The translations under genes and the position numbers were made by a program. Shown here piece by piece: positions 1 to 9,164 of a stretch of DNA of 64,000 nt. Within the stretch, counting starts at the first letter, position 1, and every line of letters starts with the position of its first letter. The DNA is taken from positions 57,584-121,583 of the forward strand of contig JACMOI010000010.1 in assembly GCA_014378105.1 (NCBI GenBank), in the 5' to 3' direction. Source of the stretch: Pseudopedobacter sp. GTDB taxonomy: Bacteria > Bacteroidota > Bacteroidia > Sphingobacteriales > Sphingobacteriaceae. The notes under the pieces are model-generated. The model saw nothing but the letters and a program-made list of their open reading frames with translations. It searched no databases and had not been told where the DNA came from.

Positions 1-3
1 GCG

Positions 4-813
4 GTGGGCTTGTTAGGTCATGATGCTGCTACAACTCCTTTTCAGGCAGTGAGTTTAACATCGGCTTTACCTCGTTCTTTTTATGGAGATCATCCTTCTG
101 TTGCCATTAGTAATTTGAATGATTTTGCTTTGCAAATGAAAGGCAACCCAATTGGGGCAAATATGGCTGCAAAAAGCTTCGAGGATTTATATGATCAAAC
201 TACTTCCAATCTTTTAAAAGATGCAGGAAAGGAAAGTTTTGAGGCCATGAAAATGCTGAAGAAAGTAGATACTAAAAGTTATAAACCTGAAAATAGTTCT
301 GTCTATCCAAACTCGGCTTTAGGGAATTCATTAAAACAAATTGCGCAGCTCATCAAATTAGATTTAGGTTTAGAAGTGGCTTTCGCCGAATCTGGTGGAT
401 GGGATACGCACTTTAATCAGGGAGCAGAAAACGGAATTTTTGCCCGTAATGTGAATGATTTAAGTGAATGTATGATGGCATTTTGGATAGATATGGGCAC
501 TTTACAAGATGATGTTACCGTAATGACGATGACCGAATTCGGACGGACGGTTAAGCAAAATGGGACCGGAGGAACTGATCATGGAAGAGCATCATGTAAT
601 TTTATTTTAGGAAATAATGTAAAAGGCGGGATGGTTCATGGAATTGTTAATCCTCTGGCCATTGAAAATCTGGAAGATGGTAGAGACTTAAAAGTGACTA
701 CCGATTTTAGAAGTGTATTTAGTGAAGTTGCTGATAGACATTTGAATATCAATAAAGACAATATCTTATTTCCAGATTGGAATGGAAGTCATATTGGAAT
801 GATGAGCAGCTGA
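4..813 (+). CDS. DUF1501 domain-containing protein (C-terminal part, truncated by window edge)
   Basis: ORF open at the left edge; motifs 'ESGGWDTHFNQG' and 'MTEFGRTVKQNGTGGTDHG' are typical of DUF1501 proteins. Confidence 0.85.
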   Translation: MGLLGHDAATTPFQAVSLTSALPRSFYGDHPSVAISNLNDFALQMKGNPIGANMAAKSFEDLYDQTTSNLLKDAGKESFEAMKMLKKVDTKSYKPENSSVYPNSALGNSLKQIAQLIKLDLGLEVAFAESGGWDTHFNQGAENGIFARNVNDLSECMMAFWIDMGTLQDDVTVMTMTEFGRTVKQNGTGGTDHGRASCNFILGNNVKGGMVHGIVNPLAIENLEDGRDLKVTTDFRSVFSEVADRHLNINKDNILFPDWNGSHIGMMSS

Positions 814-874
814 TTAGATTTAAGCACCAAAAATCAAGATAATTTTATATTGATTCTTGGTGATTCTATTCATT

Positions 875-2023
875 TTACGATTTAGATAAAGGAATTCCTT
901 TCTCGCCAAATTCATGATATAATGTTCTGGAAGGAAAGGCAAAATCAGCACCATTGTTCAATACAATTTCCATTACCTTGTAATTAATTTCTTCTTTAAT
1001 TTTCATGTAGATATCGTAATCTACAATCTCAATATAGTAAAGTATCAAAATATCCAAGGAGGAAGCACCAAAGGCATCAAAAACAACAATAGCATCCATG
1101 CTTGTTTCATGATGCTCATCTAAATAAGCTTTAATTTCTTTAGCAATCTTTTTTATGGTTGTAGCTGGTGTACCGTATAAAACACCAACAGAAAATTTTA
1201 CTCTCCTTAAGTTTCTAAGTGTTAAATTTTCTAGGGGACTATCAATCATCTTTTTATTCGGGATGATCACCAAAGTTTTATCCAATGTTCTTACAGTGGT
1301 ACTTCTAAAACCTACTTTTTCTACTACGGCGTCATAATCAGCTACATGGACCAAATCACCAACTACAAATGGTTTGTCAGCAAATATGGTAAATGAGCCT
1401 AAAAGGTTTTGTAAAGTATCTTGGGCAGCCAAAGCAATAGCTAAACCTCCAATACCCAAACCAGCAATAATGGTAGCCACATTCATGTTGAAAACAGCAC
1501 CCATCACTACAAATACAGCGAGGATAATGGTCACTATTTTGGTAAGTTCCCGCATAAATGGAACCAACTGATCATCTGTTTTAGAATCTGTTAAACTGGC
1601 TTTATAGGCAAAAATGTGAGACATAAAGTCTATAATTCGTAATAAAATTCTGAACCCAGAGATGATGATTAAGGTTAAAAAAATCTTATCAATTACTTCG
1701 ATTATAGTAATTGTATAGGCAACCTTTTCAACCGTTCTTTTAAAAATGACCAGATTGAGTGGATAAGTTAATTGATTGATAGCGATGTAAAAAATGATAA
1801 TCCCAATCAGAAATTCTATAGGTTTTAGCAGGAGCTCTAAAAACTTGTCAACTTTAATTTCATTAGAGTACTTTTTGAAAAAAGTAAAGATTAGCTTACT
1901 GATTATTTTTGAAAATAGTTTTTTGAAAATCAGTGCCAGTAGTATAATTCCAAAAAACAAGAGGTAACTCTTGATGCTGTTGCCCCAATACACCTGATCT
2001 AGAAAATTTAAATTCATGCTCAA
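875..2023 (-). CDS. Mechanosensitive ion channel family protein (MscS-like)
   Basis: Multiple TM segments followed by 'GLGIGGLAIALAAQDTLQNLLGSFTIFADKPFVVGDLV', the MscS pore/beta-domain signature. Confidence 0.92.
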   Translation of the reverse strand: MSMNLNFLDQVYWGNSIKSYLLFFGIILLALIFKKLFSKIISKLIFTFFKKYSNEIKVDKFLELLLKPIEFLIGIIIFYIAINQLTYPLNLVIFKRTVEKVAYTITIIEVIDKIFLTLIIISGFRILLRIIDFMSHIFAYKASLTDSKTDDQLVPFMRELTKIVTIILAVFVVMGAVFNMNVATIIAGLGIGGLAIALAAQDTLQNLLGSFTIFADKPFVVGDLVHVADYDAVVEKVGFRSTTVRTLDKTLVIIPNKKMIDSPLENLTLRNLRRVKFSVGVLYGTPATTIKKIAKEIKAYLDEHHETSMDAIVVFDAFGASSLDILILYYIEIVDYDIYMKIKEEINYKVMEIVLNNGADFAFPSRTLYHEFGEKGIPLSKS

Positions 2024-2063
2024 AATTAAAATTAATGATTGATATTTTTTGAAATGCTAGTAA

Positions 2064-2097
2064 ACAAAAAAACCTCCCGATGAAAATCGGAAGGCTT
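2064..2097 (-). terminator. Rho-independent terminator of the rimM-trmD-rplS unit
   Basis: On the minus strand CCTTCCGAT-tttc-ATCGGGAGG (one mismatch) followed by T7, just downstream of the rplS stop. Confidence 0.75.
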
Positions 2098-2115
2098 CTT
2101 TTATATTTTAAAGCA

Positions 2116-2463
2116 TTATACTCTTTTAGACTTAATACGAGCTGCTTTACCAGTAAGTTCACGTAAATAGAACAATTTAGCTCTTCTTACTTTACCTACA
2201 TTGTTCACTTCAATTTTAGCGATATTAGGAGAGTTTACAGGGAAAATACGCTCAACACCAATACTGTTAGACATTTTACGAACTGTGAAAGTCTCAGTAG
2301 CGTTACGGCTATTTCTCTGAATAACAACACCTTGATATACCTGGATACGCTCTTTATTTCCTTCACGGATTTTATAGTGAACACTTATTGTATCTCCAGC
2401 CTTAAATGCAGGGAAAGTTGTTTTTACTACGGCCTGCTCTTCTACAAATTTTACTAAATCCAT
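2116..2463 (-). CDS. rplS: 50S ribosomal protein L19
   Basis: 115 aa; '[32 protein letters not shown]' and '[19 protein letters not shown]'. Confidence 0.97.
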   Translation of the reverse strand: MDLVKFVEEQAVVKTTFPAFKAGDTISVHYKIREGNKERIQVYQGVVIQRNSRNATETFTVRKMSNSIGVERIFPVNSPNIAKIEVNNVGKVRRAKLFYLRELTGKAARIKSKRV

Positions 2464-2627
2464 TGTTTCTTGCGATTTAAACGATACTCTTAAACCTGAT
2501 TATCGCCCCTAAATTTCGGAGTGCAATATTAGGGATTAATTTTTATAAATAAAAGTGAATTTTAAAATTTCCAAGCTACTTTAATTTTATTAGCATATAA
2601 CATAGCTATTATATGCCCTTAAAAGGG

Positions 2628-3302
2628 CTATTCCAATAAATCAGGGCGTCTTTCTTGTGTTCTTTTTAAAGCTTCATCATGTCGCCAATTTTCAATTTTT
2701 GCTTGGTCGCCACTCAACAAAATATCCGGAACTTTATAACCTTTCCAATCTGCAGGACGAGAGTAAACCGGAGCATCTAATAATTCTCCTTGAAAAGAAT
2801 CAGACAGAGCAGAAGTTTCATCATTTAAAACGCCAGGAATTAACCTCACAACCGCATCCACCACAATGGCCGCAGGAAGCTCTCCTCCTGATAAAACATA
2901 ATCACCGACAGAAATCTCCCGTGTTACATAAATATCGCGGATACGCTGGTCAATACCCTTGTAGTGTCCGCATAAAATCAGGAGATTTTCTTTTCCTGAT
3001 AGCTCATTCGCCGTTTCTTGATTCAATGTCTTGCCATCAGGAGTCATAAAGATAACCTCATCGTAATTCCGTTCTCCTTTTAAATGTGCTATACAATTTG
3101 CAAAAGGCTCAATCTGCATCACCATTCCGCTACCACCACCATAAGGATAGTCATCTACACTTTTCTGTTTGTTATTGGTGTAATCTCGTAAATTATGAAC
3201 GTGTATTTCTGCTATTCCTTTCTTTTGCGCCCTTTGCAAAATAGAATGTGCAAAAGGACTTTCTAATAAGCCGGGTAAAACTGTGATGATATCGAAACGC
3301 AT
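2628..3302 (-). CDS. trmD: tRNA (guanine37-N1)-methyltransferase
   Basis: '[21 protein letters not shown]', '[17 protein letters not shown]', '[12 protein letters not shown]'. Confidence 0.97.
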   Translation of the reverse strand: MRFDIITVLPGLLESPFAHSILQRAQKKGIAEIHVHNLRDYTNNKQKSVDDYPYGGGSGMVMQIEPFANCIAHLKGERNYDEVIFMTPDGKTLNQETANELSGKENLLILCGHYKGIDQRIRDIYVTREISVGDYVLSGGELPAAIVVDAVVRLIPGVLNDETSALSDSFQGELLDAPVYSRPADWKGYKVPDILLSGDQAKIENWRHDEALKRTQERRPDLLE

Positions 3303-3345
3303 TTTTAAATTTATGATTTTTGAATTACGATTTTAGATTTTTCTT

Positions 3346-3434
3346 AGGCGTTCTCCCGATAGCTATCGGGGCGGGCTTTACGTTATAGTTTTTTGTTGAA
3401 AAACCAAAAAAGCTGCCACTTCAATCTCTAACGC
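3346..3434 (+). repeat. Structured intergenic repeat, copy 1 (GGCGTT-palindrome-GCGGGCTTTACG-hairpin-CAATCTCTAACGC)
   Basis: Contains perfect palindrome CCCGATAGCTATCGGG (3355-3370), then GCGGGCTTTACG, an A/T hairpin and 'cttcaatctctaacgc'; same module order as 4030-4132 (minus) and 53320-53406. Confidence 0.7.
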
Positions 3435-3449
3435 ACCAAATATGCAGAT

Positions 3450-3974
3450 TTATTCGGAATACAAATCCAGTAAACCATCGGGTAAATCAAAATTGATTTT
3501 TTTATTGGGGATATCAATTTCTTTAATAAAAGCTTTGTTTAACGGAATTAAGACTTCATTTCCTTTATAATTTACAGTTGCTAAAAATTGCTGTGGATAT
3601 TCGCGTACCTCTAAAATTTCCCCTAAATCTCCAGAATGTTGATCATTTGCCGCAAACCCAATTAAATCACTAAATAAGAATTCATCTTTTTTTCTTTTGG
3701 GTTTAAACTTATTGAGGAGATAAATTTTCTTTTTAGTAATCGCTTGTGCTTTATCAATATGGTCTACATCTTCAAAATTGAAGTAACCAATCATGGGCAT
3801 TGGGATTTTGTAGTTAGCTACAAAAAACGGTACTAATTTGCTGTTGATTTCCACAAAAACTGCTTTAATTTTTAGTTTCTCGGGTTCATCAAAAGTAAAA
3901 GAAACTTGAACTTCTCCTTTTAAACCACGGGTTTTGGTGATGTAACCAATTTCGAAACAATCTTCAATCTTCAT
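3450..3974 (-). CDS. rimM: Ribosome maturation factor RimM
   Basis: 'EIGYITKTRGLKGEVQVSF' N-terminus, PRC-barrel C-terminus; adjacent to trmD and rplS. Confidence 0.94.
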   Translation of the reverse strand: MKIEDCFEIGYITKTRGLKGEVQVSFTFDEPEKLKIKAVFVEINSKLVPFFVANYKIPMPMIGYFNFEDVDHIDKAQAITKKKIYLLNKFKPKRKKDEFLFSDLIGFAANDQHSGDLGEILEVREYPQQFLATVNYKGNEVLIPLNKAFIKEIDIPNKKINFDLPDGLLDLYSE

Positions 3975-4029
3975 CTAATTATTTAATGAAAAAACTTTCG
4001 CGAAGATATTCATTTTTAAAAACATTAAT

Positions 4030-4132
4030 GCGTTAGGGATGGAAATGGATACCGGCTTTGTGGATAATGCCTTGAGCAGTATGAGTGTACAGCCCGCCCC
4101 GCTAAGCTTAAGTAGTGGACAAGGGAACGCCC
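4030..4132 (-). repeat. Structured intergenic repeat, copy 2
   Basis: Minus strand reads GGGCGTTCCC...GCGGGGCGGGCTGTACACT...GCCGGTATCCATTTCCATCCCTAACGC, matching the modules of copies 1 and 3. Confidence 0.7.
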
Positions 4133-4135
4133 AAA

Positions 4136-5821
4136 TTAATCGGCCATTTCTAAACTTTCCCAAGATTCTTTACGGTAATAGCTAAACATTAACCAAGCTA
4201 CGCCAGTCATGATAACAGCTGAAATGGTAATTGCCCATTCATAATTTACGGCCCAATTGTGTAAAAAGCCTAAGCCTAATGGTATCAAAATAATGAAGAA
4301 AGTGAGAAAGGTTTTTCCACCTCGTTTAATATTTATAGGCTGCGAAAAAGGGAAGCCTTTCACCTGAAATAACGCTACAAAAATACCATATATGGCGCCT
4401 ATCATAAAAGCTAAAACAAGATCATTGATCACTTTTGGTCCCCAAAACACCAAACTGAAAATAGAAACTAGAATAAAATAAGGGAGATAAAACTTAATAA
4501 TAACTGCTTTATACATGCCTGCTAAAAGCGCTCCGGGTTGTTTTAAAGGCGTTGAGAAATAAATCCATGAAGCCTTGTATCTTTCGGTCATACTTACATG
4601 TTGAATTACTGTAGTTAATACAAAACTGGTAAGGTAAAGAATTAGGATATACATATTACCGGCCTTCATATTTTCCCAATTATTGGCAATGCTACCTTTC
4701 TTTTGCATAAAGCCGAAGTACACAAAATAAACCGGCACATATGCAAATGCTGGATAAACTTTTACTTTAAAATCGCGGTAACGGGAAGATAAAAGCCAGG
4801 TAATTTTGAATCCTGCGTTTTCAATTGGTTTTGGCGAAACCAGTTTAGCAACCGCATTCATAAAGCCTCTGGATGCTCCTTTACCTTCTGAGGATATAAT
4901 GGTGGCATCATCTCCGCTGGCGCTAATAGCGGATAATTTTTGATTGAAACCTGGGGCTAAAACTTTTACGACCAACAGTAAAGAAAGAATCGGACTTACC
5001 AATGCAATAACCGCATAGATATAAGTTAAAATATCTGCGGATTTAAAATTGACTGCTAATTCATGTAGAGAAGCAATCCACATAGGCGGAACGACGGCTA
5101 AAATTTTATAATCTTTAATGTTAAAATCCTTTAACATACTGGCGCCTATCAGCTTTGGAAGGGTGTAATAAGCTGCAAAAATTAATACAGAAAAAATGAT
5201 TTGAAAGTAGGAGATAAAGTCTTTAAACTTTTGTGGACTAGTGAGTTTTAAAACAATCAGATAAATGATATTTACCAAAAAAATGCTGAGTACTGTTGCG
5301 ATTAAAACTTCCAATAAAAACATTAAACCAGAAATTGGTCCTTGCCAAAAAGAAAAAATCATCCCCGAAAGGGAAATAGCCAAAGCCATTTTTGCAGTAT
5401 GAATCCCGATGTGTAAAATTCGAGAAACGGTAAATGTGGCTTCAGAAACTGGGCGAGGTAAAATGATATAATTGTCGCGAACATCAATTAATACACTGGT
5501 AAAATCAGAGATTAAGGTAATGGCCAGCATCACCATAAAAGCTGAGAAATAAATGGTATGACCCACATAAGGTGTATCAACGGTGCCTAAAATAATTGTA
5601 AAAAAGCCACCGGTGATAAAAAGAAAAAACATGGTTAGCCAGCTTGAATTGTTGGTTTCTTTTTTCTTTTTATTCTTTTGCTGGTTGTAAACATTGGGTC
5701 TGCGGTCATCCATTTTCATTTTAGTGGTAAGGATGATGCGAAGATGATCTGCATTTACGCCAAAGCGGTTAAAAACCGATTTAAACAAGAGTACAAAGTT
5801 GATGATGTATTTATTGATCAT
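4136..5821 (-). CDS. ABC transporter permease (exporter-type, multi-TM)
   Basis: 561 aa with ~12 hydrophobic segments; immediately downstream of an ABC ATPase on the same strand. Confidence 0.75.
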   Translation of the reverse strand: MINKYIINFVLLFKSVFNRFGVNADHLRIILTTKMKMDDRRPNVYNQQKNKKKKETNNSSWLTMFFLFITGGFFTIILGTVDTPYVGHTIYFSAFMVMLAITLISDFTSVLIDVRDNYIILPRPVSEATFTVSRILHIGIHTAKMALAISLSGMIFSFWQGPISGLMFLLEVLIATVLSIFLVNIIYLIVLKLTSPQKFKDFISYFQIIFSVLIFAAYYTLPKLIGASMLKDFNIKDYKILAVVPPMWIASLHELAVNFKSADILTYIYAVIALVSPILSLLLVVKVLAPGFNQKLSAISASGDDATIISSEGKGASRGFMNAVAKLVSPKPIENAGFKITWLLSSRYRDFKVKVYPAFAYVPVYFVYFGFMQKKGSIANNWENMKAGNMYILILYLTSFVLTTVIQHVSMTERYKASWIYFSTPLKQPGALLAGMYKAVIIKFYLPYFILVSIFSLVFWGPKVINDLVLAFMIGAIYGIFVALFQVKGFPFSQPINIKRGGKTFLTFFIILIPLGLGFLHNWAVNYEWAITISAVIMTGVAWLMFSYYRKESWESLEMAD

Positions 5822-5827
5822 GATTGA

Positions 5828-6607
5828 TTAATTCAAAGCGCTTAAAACATCATTAGCTTCCTGATTGCCATCTTCTTTGCCCGTAAGTTTGGCGAAAATG
5901 CGTTCTAAAGTTTGGTCACCACCGGCTTTCAGTTCTTCAAAAGAACCATCGGCAACAATTTCTCCTTGGTTAATCAGTAGAATCCGATCAGACACCTTTT
6001 CTACTACATCCATCATATGTGAACAATAAAAAATGGTTTTTCCTTCTTTAGCTAGCAGAGCGATTAACTCTTTTACCATGATGACCGCATTGGCGTCTAA
6101 GCCAGAAAGAGGCTCATCCAAAATGATGATTTTCGGGTTATGAATAATTCCCGAAATTAAAAGTACCTTTTGGCGCATCCCTTTAGAGAAGGTATCCATC
6201 CTTTGGTCTGCATTGCTATCAATACCAAAAGCTTTTAACAATTTCATGGCTCTTTCGGCAATTTTATCCTCATCCATCCCATATAATTTCCCAACAAAAT
6301 CCAAGTACTCTAAAGGGGTGAGCACTTCATATATTTCTGCATTCTCAGGCACATAACCAATTTGCGCTTTAATGGAAAGAATATCATTTTGTATATTTTG
6401 ATCATACATCAAAACTTCGCCTTCATAATCTGAAATTAAACCGGTTAGAATTTTTACGGTAGTAGATTTACCAGCACCATTTGGGCCGATATAACCAATT
6501 ACCTGACCCGGATAGATGTCTAAATTGACTCCTTTTAAAACCTGCTTTTCACCGTAATTTTTTCGCAAATTTTTTATGCTGATGATGGGTGATGATGTAT
6601 TTTCCAT
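5828..6607 (-). CDS. ABC transporter ATP-binding protein
   Basis: Walker A 'GYIGPNGAGKSTTVKIL', signature 'FSKGMRQKVLL', Walker B 'IIILDEPLSGLDANA'. Confidence 0.95.
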   Translation of the reverse strand: MENTSSPIISIKNLRKNYGEKQVLKGVNLDIYPGQVIGYIGPNGAGKSTTVKILTGLISDYEGEVLMYDQNIQNDILSIKAQIGYVPENAEIYEVLTPLEYLDFVGKLYGMDEDKIAERAMKLLKAFGIDSNADQRMDTFSKGMRQKVLLISGIIHNPKIIILDEPLSGLDANAVIMVKELIALLAKEGKTIFYCSHMMDVVEKVSDRILLINQGEIVADGSFEELKAGGDQTLERIFAKLTGKEDGNQEANDVLSALN

Positions 6608-6777
6608 AATTGAGTTTAGAATTCTAAATATAAGGGTGCTGAGTTTAAATTCATAAAAAAAGCCCTCTTTTTTAAGACTGGTTTTTGGTGTTTAACTCTT
6701 TTTTTATAAATTTTTTCTAGAAATCATCCCAATATTTTCCTTCAAGAAATATTTACTACTTTCGTCCACTAATCATT

Positions 6778-7422
6778 ATGAAAAAATATCTACTTATTTT
6801 GTTAGTTATACTAGGTATAACATCAAAAACTAACGCCCAAGAATCAGCAAAGCAAATTTTTGAAAGTCCAGATTTAAAAAGTAAAACTGCAGAGCATAAA
6901 TTAGTTGCTATATTACCTTTTAACGTTTCTATTACTTATAGAAAGCAACCTAAAAATTTTAGTGTCGAAGCAAATAAGGAGCAAGAAAAATCAATGTCAA
7001 ATTCTATTTAAAGTAGTATGTATACATTTCTACTAAGGAAGGCTGACAACTATACAGTAGAATTTCAAGATGTTGACAAAACCAATATTTTATTGAAAAA
7101 AGCTGGAATGACTGAAAAGTTAGATGAGTTTACCCGAGACGAAATTTCAAAAGTTTTAGGCGTTGATGCAGTAATAGGAGGTAAGTTCGATTCGGAACAA
7201 ACTAGATCAGAAGGAGCAGGAATTGCCACTGCTGTTTTATTTGGAGGTTTAGGAGCTAAAACAGGCTCAGGGACTGTAACACTAACTCTAAATAATGGAC
7301 AAGATGGAAAGTTGTTATGGAGATTCTTTAAAACCATGGATGATAGCATATTCTCATCTACTGATGATTTGGTTGAAAGAATGATGAGAAAGGTAAGTAG
7401 AAACTTTCCTTACGGTAAATAG
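6778..7422 (+). pseudogene. Secreted protein gene interrupted by a single in-frame TAA (7009-7011)
   Basis: ORFs 6778..7011 (signal peptide MKKYLLILLVILGITSKTNAQ) and 7018..7422 are in the same frame, separated only by TAA AGT AGT; together they read as one continuous protein. Confidence 0.75.
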
Positions 7423-7441
7423 AATTTCAATTTTATAAAAG

Positions 7442-7482
7442 CATAAAAAAGGTTTTACCGGTTAGGTAAAACCTTTTTTATG
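7442..7482. terminator. Bidirectional terminator between convergent genes
   Basis: Perfect 18-bp stem CATAAAAAAGGTTTTACC / GGTAAAACCTTTTTTATG with loop GGTTA. Confidence 0.9.
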
Positions 7483-8163
7483 TTAAGATCCAGACTTCAA
7501 TTTCCCCTTATAGGTTTTTTTGAATTTCTCGTACCTTGGCAATGAAACATTATTTATATATGGGTTTCCACTTCCTTTACCGCCATTAATATAATTCTGA
7601 TGATATTCTTCAGCTTTATAAAATGCTTTTAATTGTTGTAATTCGGTAACTATAGGTCTTTCAAAAGTTTTATTAGCACTTAATTTTTTAATGGTGTTCA
7701 TAGCGATTTCTTTTTCTTCAGCATTTTGATAAAAAAGAATTGAACGATAAGAGGTCCCTCTATCGGGCCCTTGTTGATCTCTAGTTGTAGGATCATGTGA
7801 TGCAAAAAACACATTCACTAAATCTTGATAAGAAATCACTTTTGGATCGTAATAAACTAAAACTGATTCAGCATGACCGGTTGTTTCGGTATTTACCAAT
7901 TCATAAGTTGGATTAAGAGTTGTTCCACCAGCATAGCCAGAAATCACATCATTGACACCCGCAACCGCTTCGAAAATGTGCTCGCTACACCAAAAACAAC
8001 CCTCAGCAAATACGGCTGTTGCCATTCCTTTTGGCGCAGTCAAATTCATTTTATTGTCTTTTTGATTAGCTTGTTTAGTAGAGCTAGTTTGACCATTGCT
8101 GTTACAGGCAGCAACCAAAATGGTCAATGCACTAATGGCGAAAAATTTCAGGTATTTTTTCAT
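7483..8163 (-). CDS. msrA: Peptide-methionine (S)-S-oxide reductase MsrA, lipoprotein form
   Basis: 'AVFAEGCFWCSEHIFEAVAGVNDVISGYAGG', 'HHQNY'-type 'EYHQNYI'; N-terminal lipobox 'LVAAC'. Confidence 0.95.
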   Translation of the reverse strand: MKKYLKFFAISALTILVAACNSNGQTSSTKQANQKDNKMNLTAPKGMATAVFAEGCFWCSEHIFEAVAGVNDVISGYAGGTTLNPTYELVNTETTGHAESVLVYYDPKVISYQDLVNVFFASHDPTTRDQQGPDRGTSYRSILFYQNAEEKEIAMNTIKKLSANKTFERPIVTELQQLKAFYKAEEYHQNYINGGKGSGNPYINNVSLPRYEKFKKTYKGKLKSGS

Positions 8164-8390
8164 GATTTTATTTTTTTACAATTTGTCATATTTAATAACG
8201 CAAACCTTACAAATAAAGTTTTATTTTAGTTACAACATTAAAGCTTTTATTTGTAATAATAAACATAGATAATTTTGAATTAGATGATGATTCTGAGAGA
8301 ATTCTAAACTCCATTTTAAAGCTATCAGCCCAGTATTTTGAAGTAATAGATGAAATTGGTGTTATACAAATAACTGGTAAACCCATTGAG

Positions 8391-9158
8391 TTGCATCAAG
8401 AAGTAGTTCTACCTTACATATCAGCAATAAATCGAAAACTTTTAACCATAATACATTTATTAAATGGGTATTCTTTTGGTGATTTAAAACCTCTTTTAAA
8501 TCAAACATCATTCGATTGGATTAGCTGTTATGATTTAATAAGGTCATTATATGAATGCTTCTTACAGTTAAATTTTGTAGCAAATAGATACAAAAGCGAT
8601 AATGAGAAACTTTTTATAGCAAGATGGTTTCATATAAGATTTTTTAAAGAAAGAGCTGAGTTAGCTAAGTCTAACAAAACAATTAATGTTAATCATAAAT
8701 TACAATTAGAATCGGAAATACTGAAAATCATGAATCTTGAAAATTTAATTATTAAGGATTGTGCCGAATTAAAGAGACGAGAAGAGAATGAGTTCAAATG
8801 GAAAAAGAATTCATTATTTAATAATTGGCCCAAGCCAGAGAAACTTTACTCTTTTGCTAATATTCATGAAAATAAACATAGAGTTTTTTATAAAATGCAT
8901 TCTATCTACAGTCATTCTGAGCCTTTGGCTATTTTACAGATTAGATCAAGAAATAAGATAACTGCTAAGCAAGTAAACAATTTAAATTCTTCGCATGGAA
9001 GACAATCTTATTTGATTGGATTAGTAAGTTTTTATTCTCTTAAAAATGTTTTTAAAGGAGTAAAAGTTAGACTTGAAAAGGATAAAGAATTAGAGATGAA
9101 ATGTTTAAAGGCATGTGAGTATTTTAGTTCGGATACAAAAGAAGATGAAACATTTTAA
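8391..9158 (+). CDS. Hypothetical protein, DUF5677-like; true start unclear
   Basis: Track start is a TTG; the frame stays open upstream (about 8283-8390, ...DSERILNSILKLSAQYFEVIDEIGVIQITGKPIE...) with no ATG seen; 'DLIRSLYECFLQLNFVAN' resembles DUF5677. Confidence 0.55.
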   Translation: MHQEVVLPYISAINRKLLTIIHLLNGYSFGDLKPLLNQTSFDWISCYDLIRSLYECFLQLNFVANRYKSDNEKLFIARWFHIRFFKERAELAKSNKTINVNHKLQLESEILKIMNLENLIIKDCAELKRREENEFKWKKNSLFNNWPKPEKLYSFANIHENKHRVFYKMHSIYSHSEPLAILQIRSRNKITAKQVNNLNSSHGRQSYLIGLVSFYSLKNVFKGVKVRLEKDKELEMKCLKACEYFSSDTKEDETF

Positions 9159-9164
9159 ATTTAT

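Noticed and set aside
1896-2162. 88-aa minus-strand ORF overlapping rplS and the MscS gene
   Set aside because: Overlaps the rplS coding region, its terminator and the MscS gene; shadow ORF.
2657-3049. 130-aa ORF antisense to trmD
   Set aside because: Entirely opposite a certain housekeeping gene; not supported.
3975-4163. 62-aa minus-strand ORF between rimM and the ABC permease
   Set aside because: It lies over structured repeat copy 2 and has no plausible protein features; the repeat explains the open frame.
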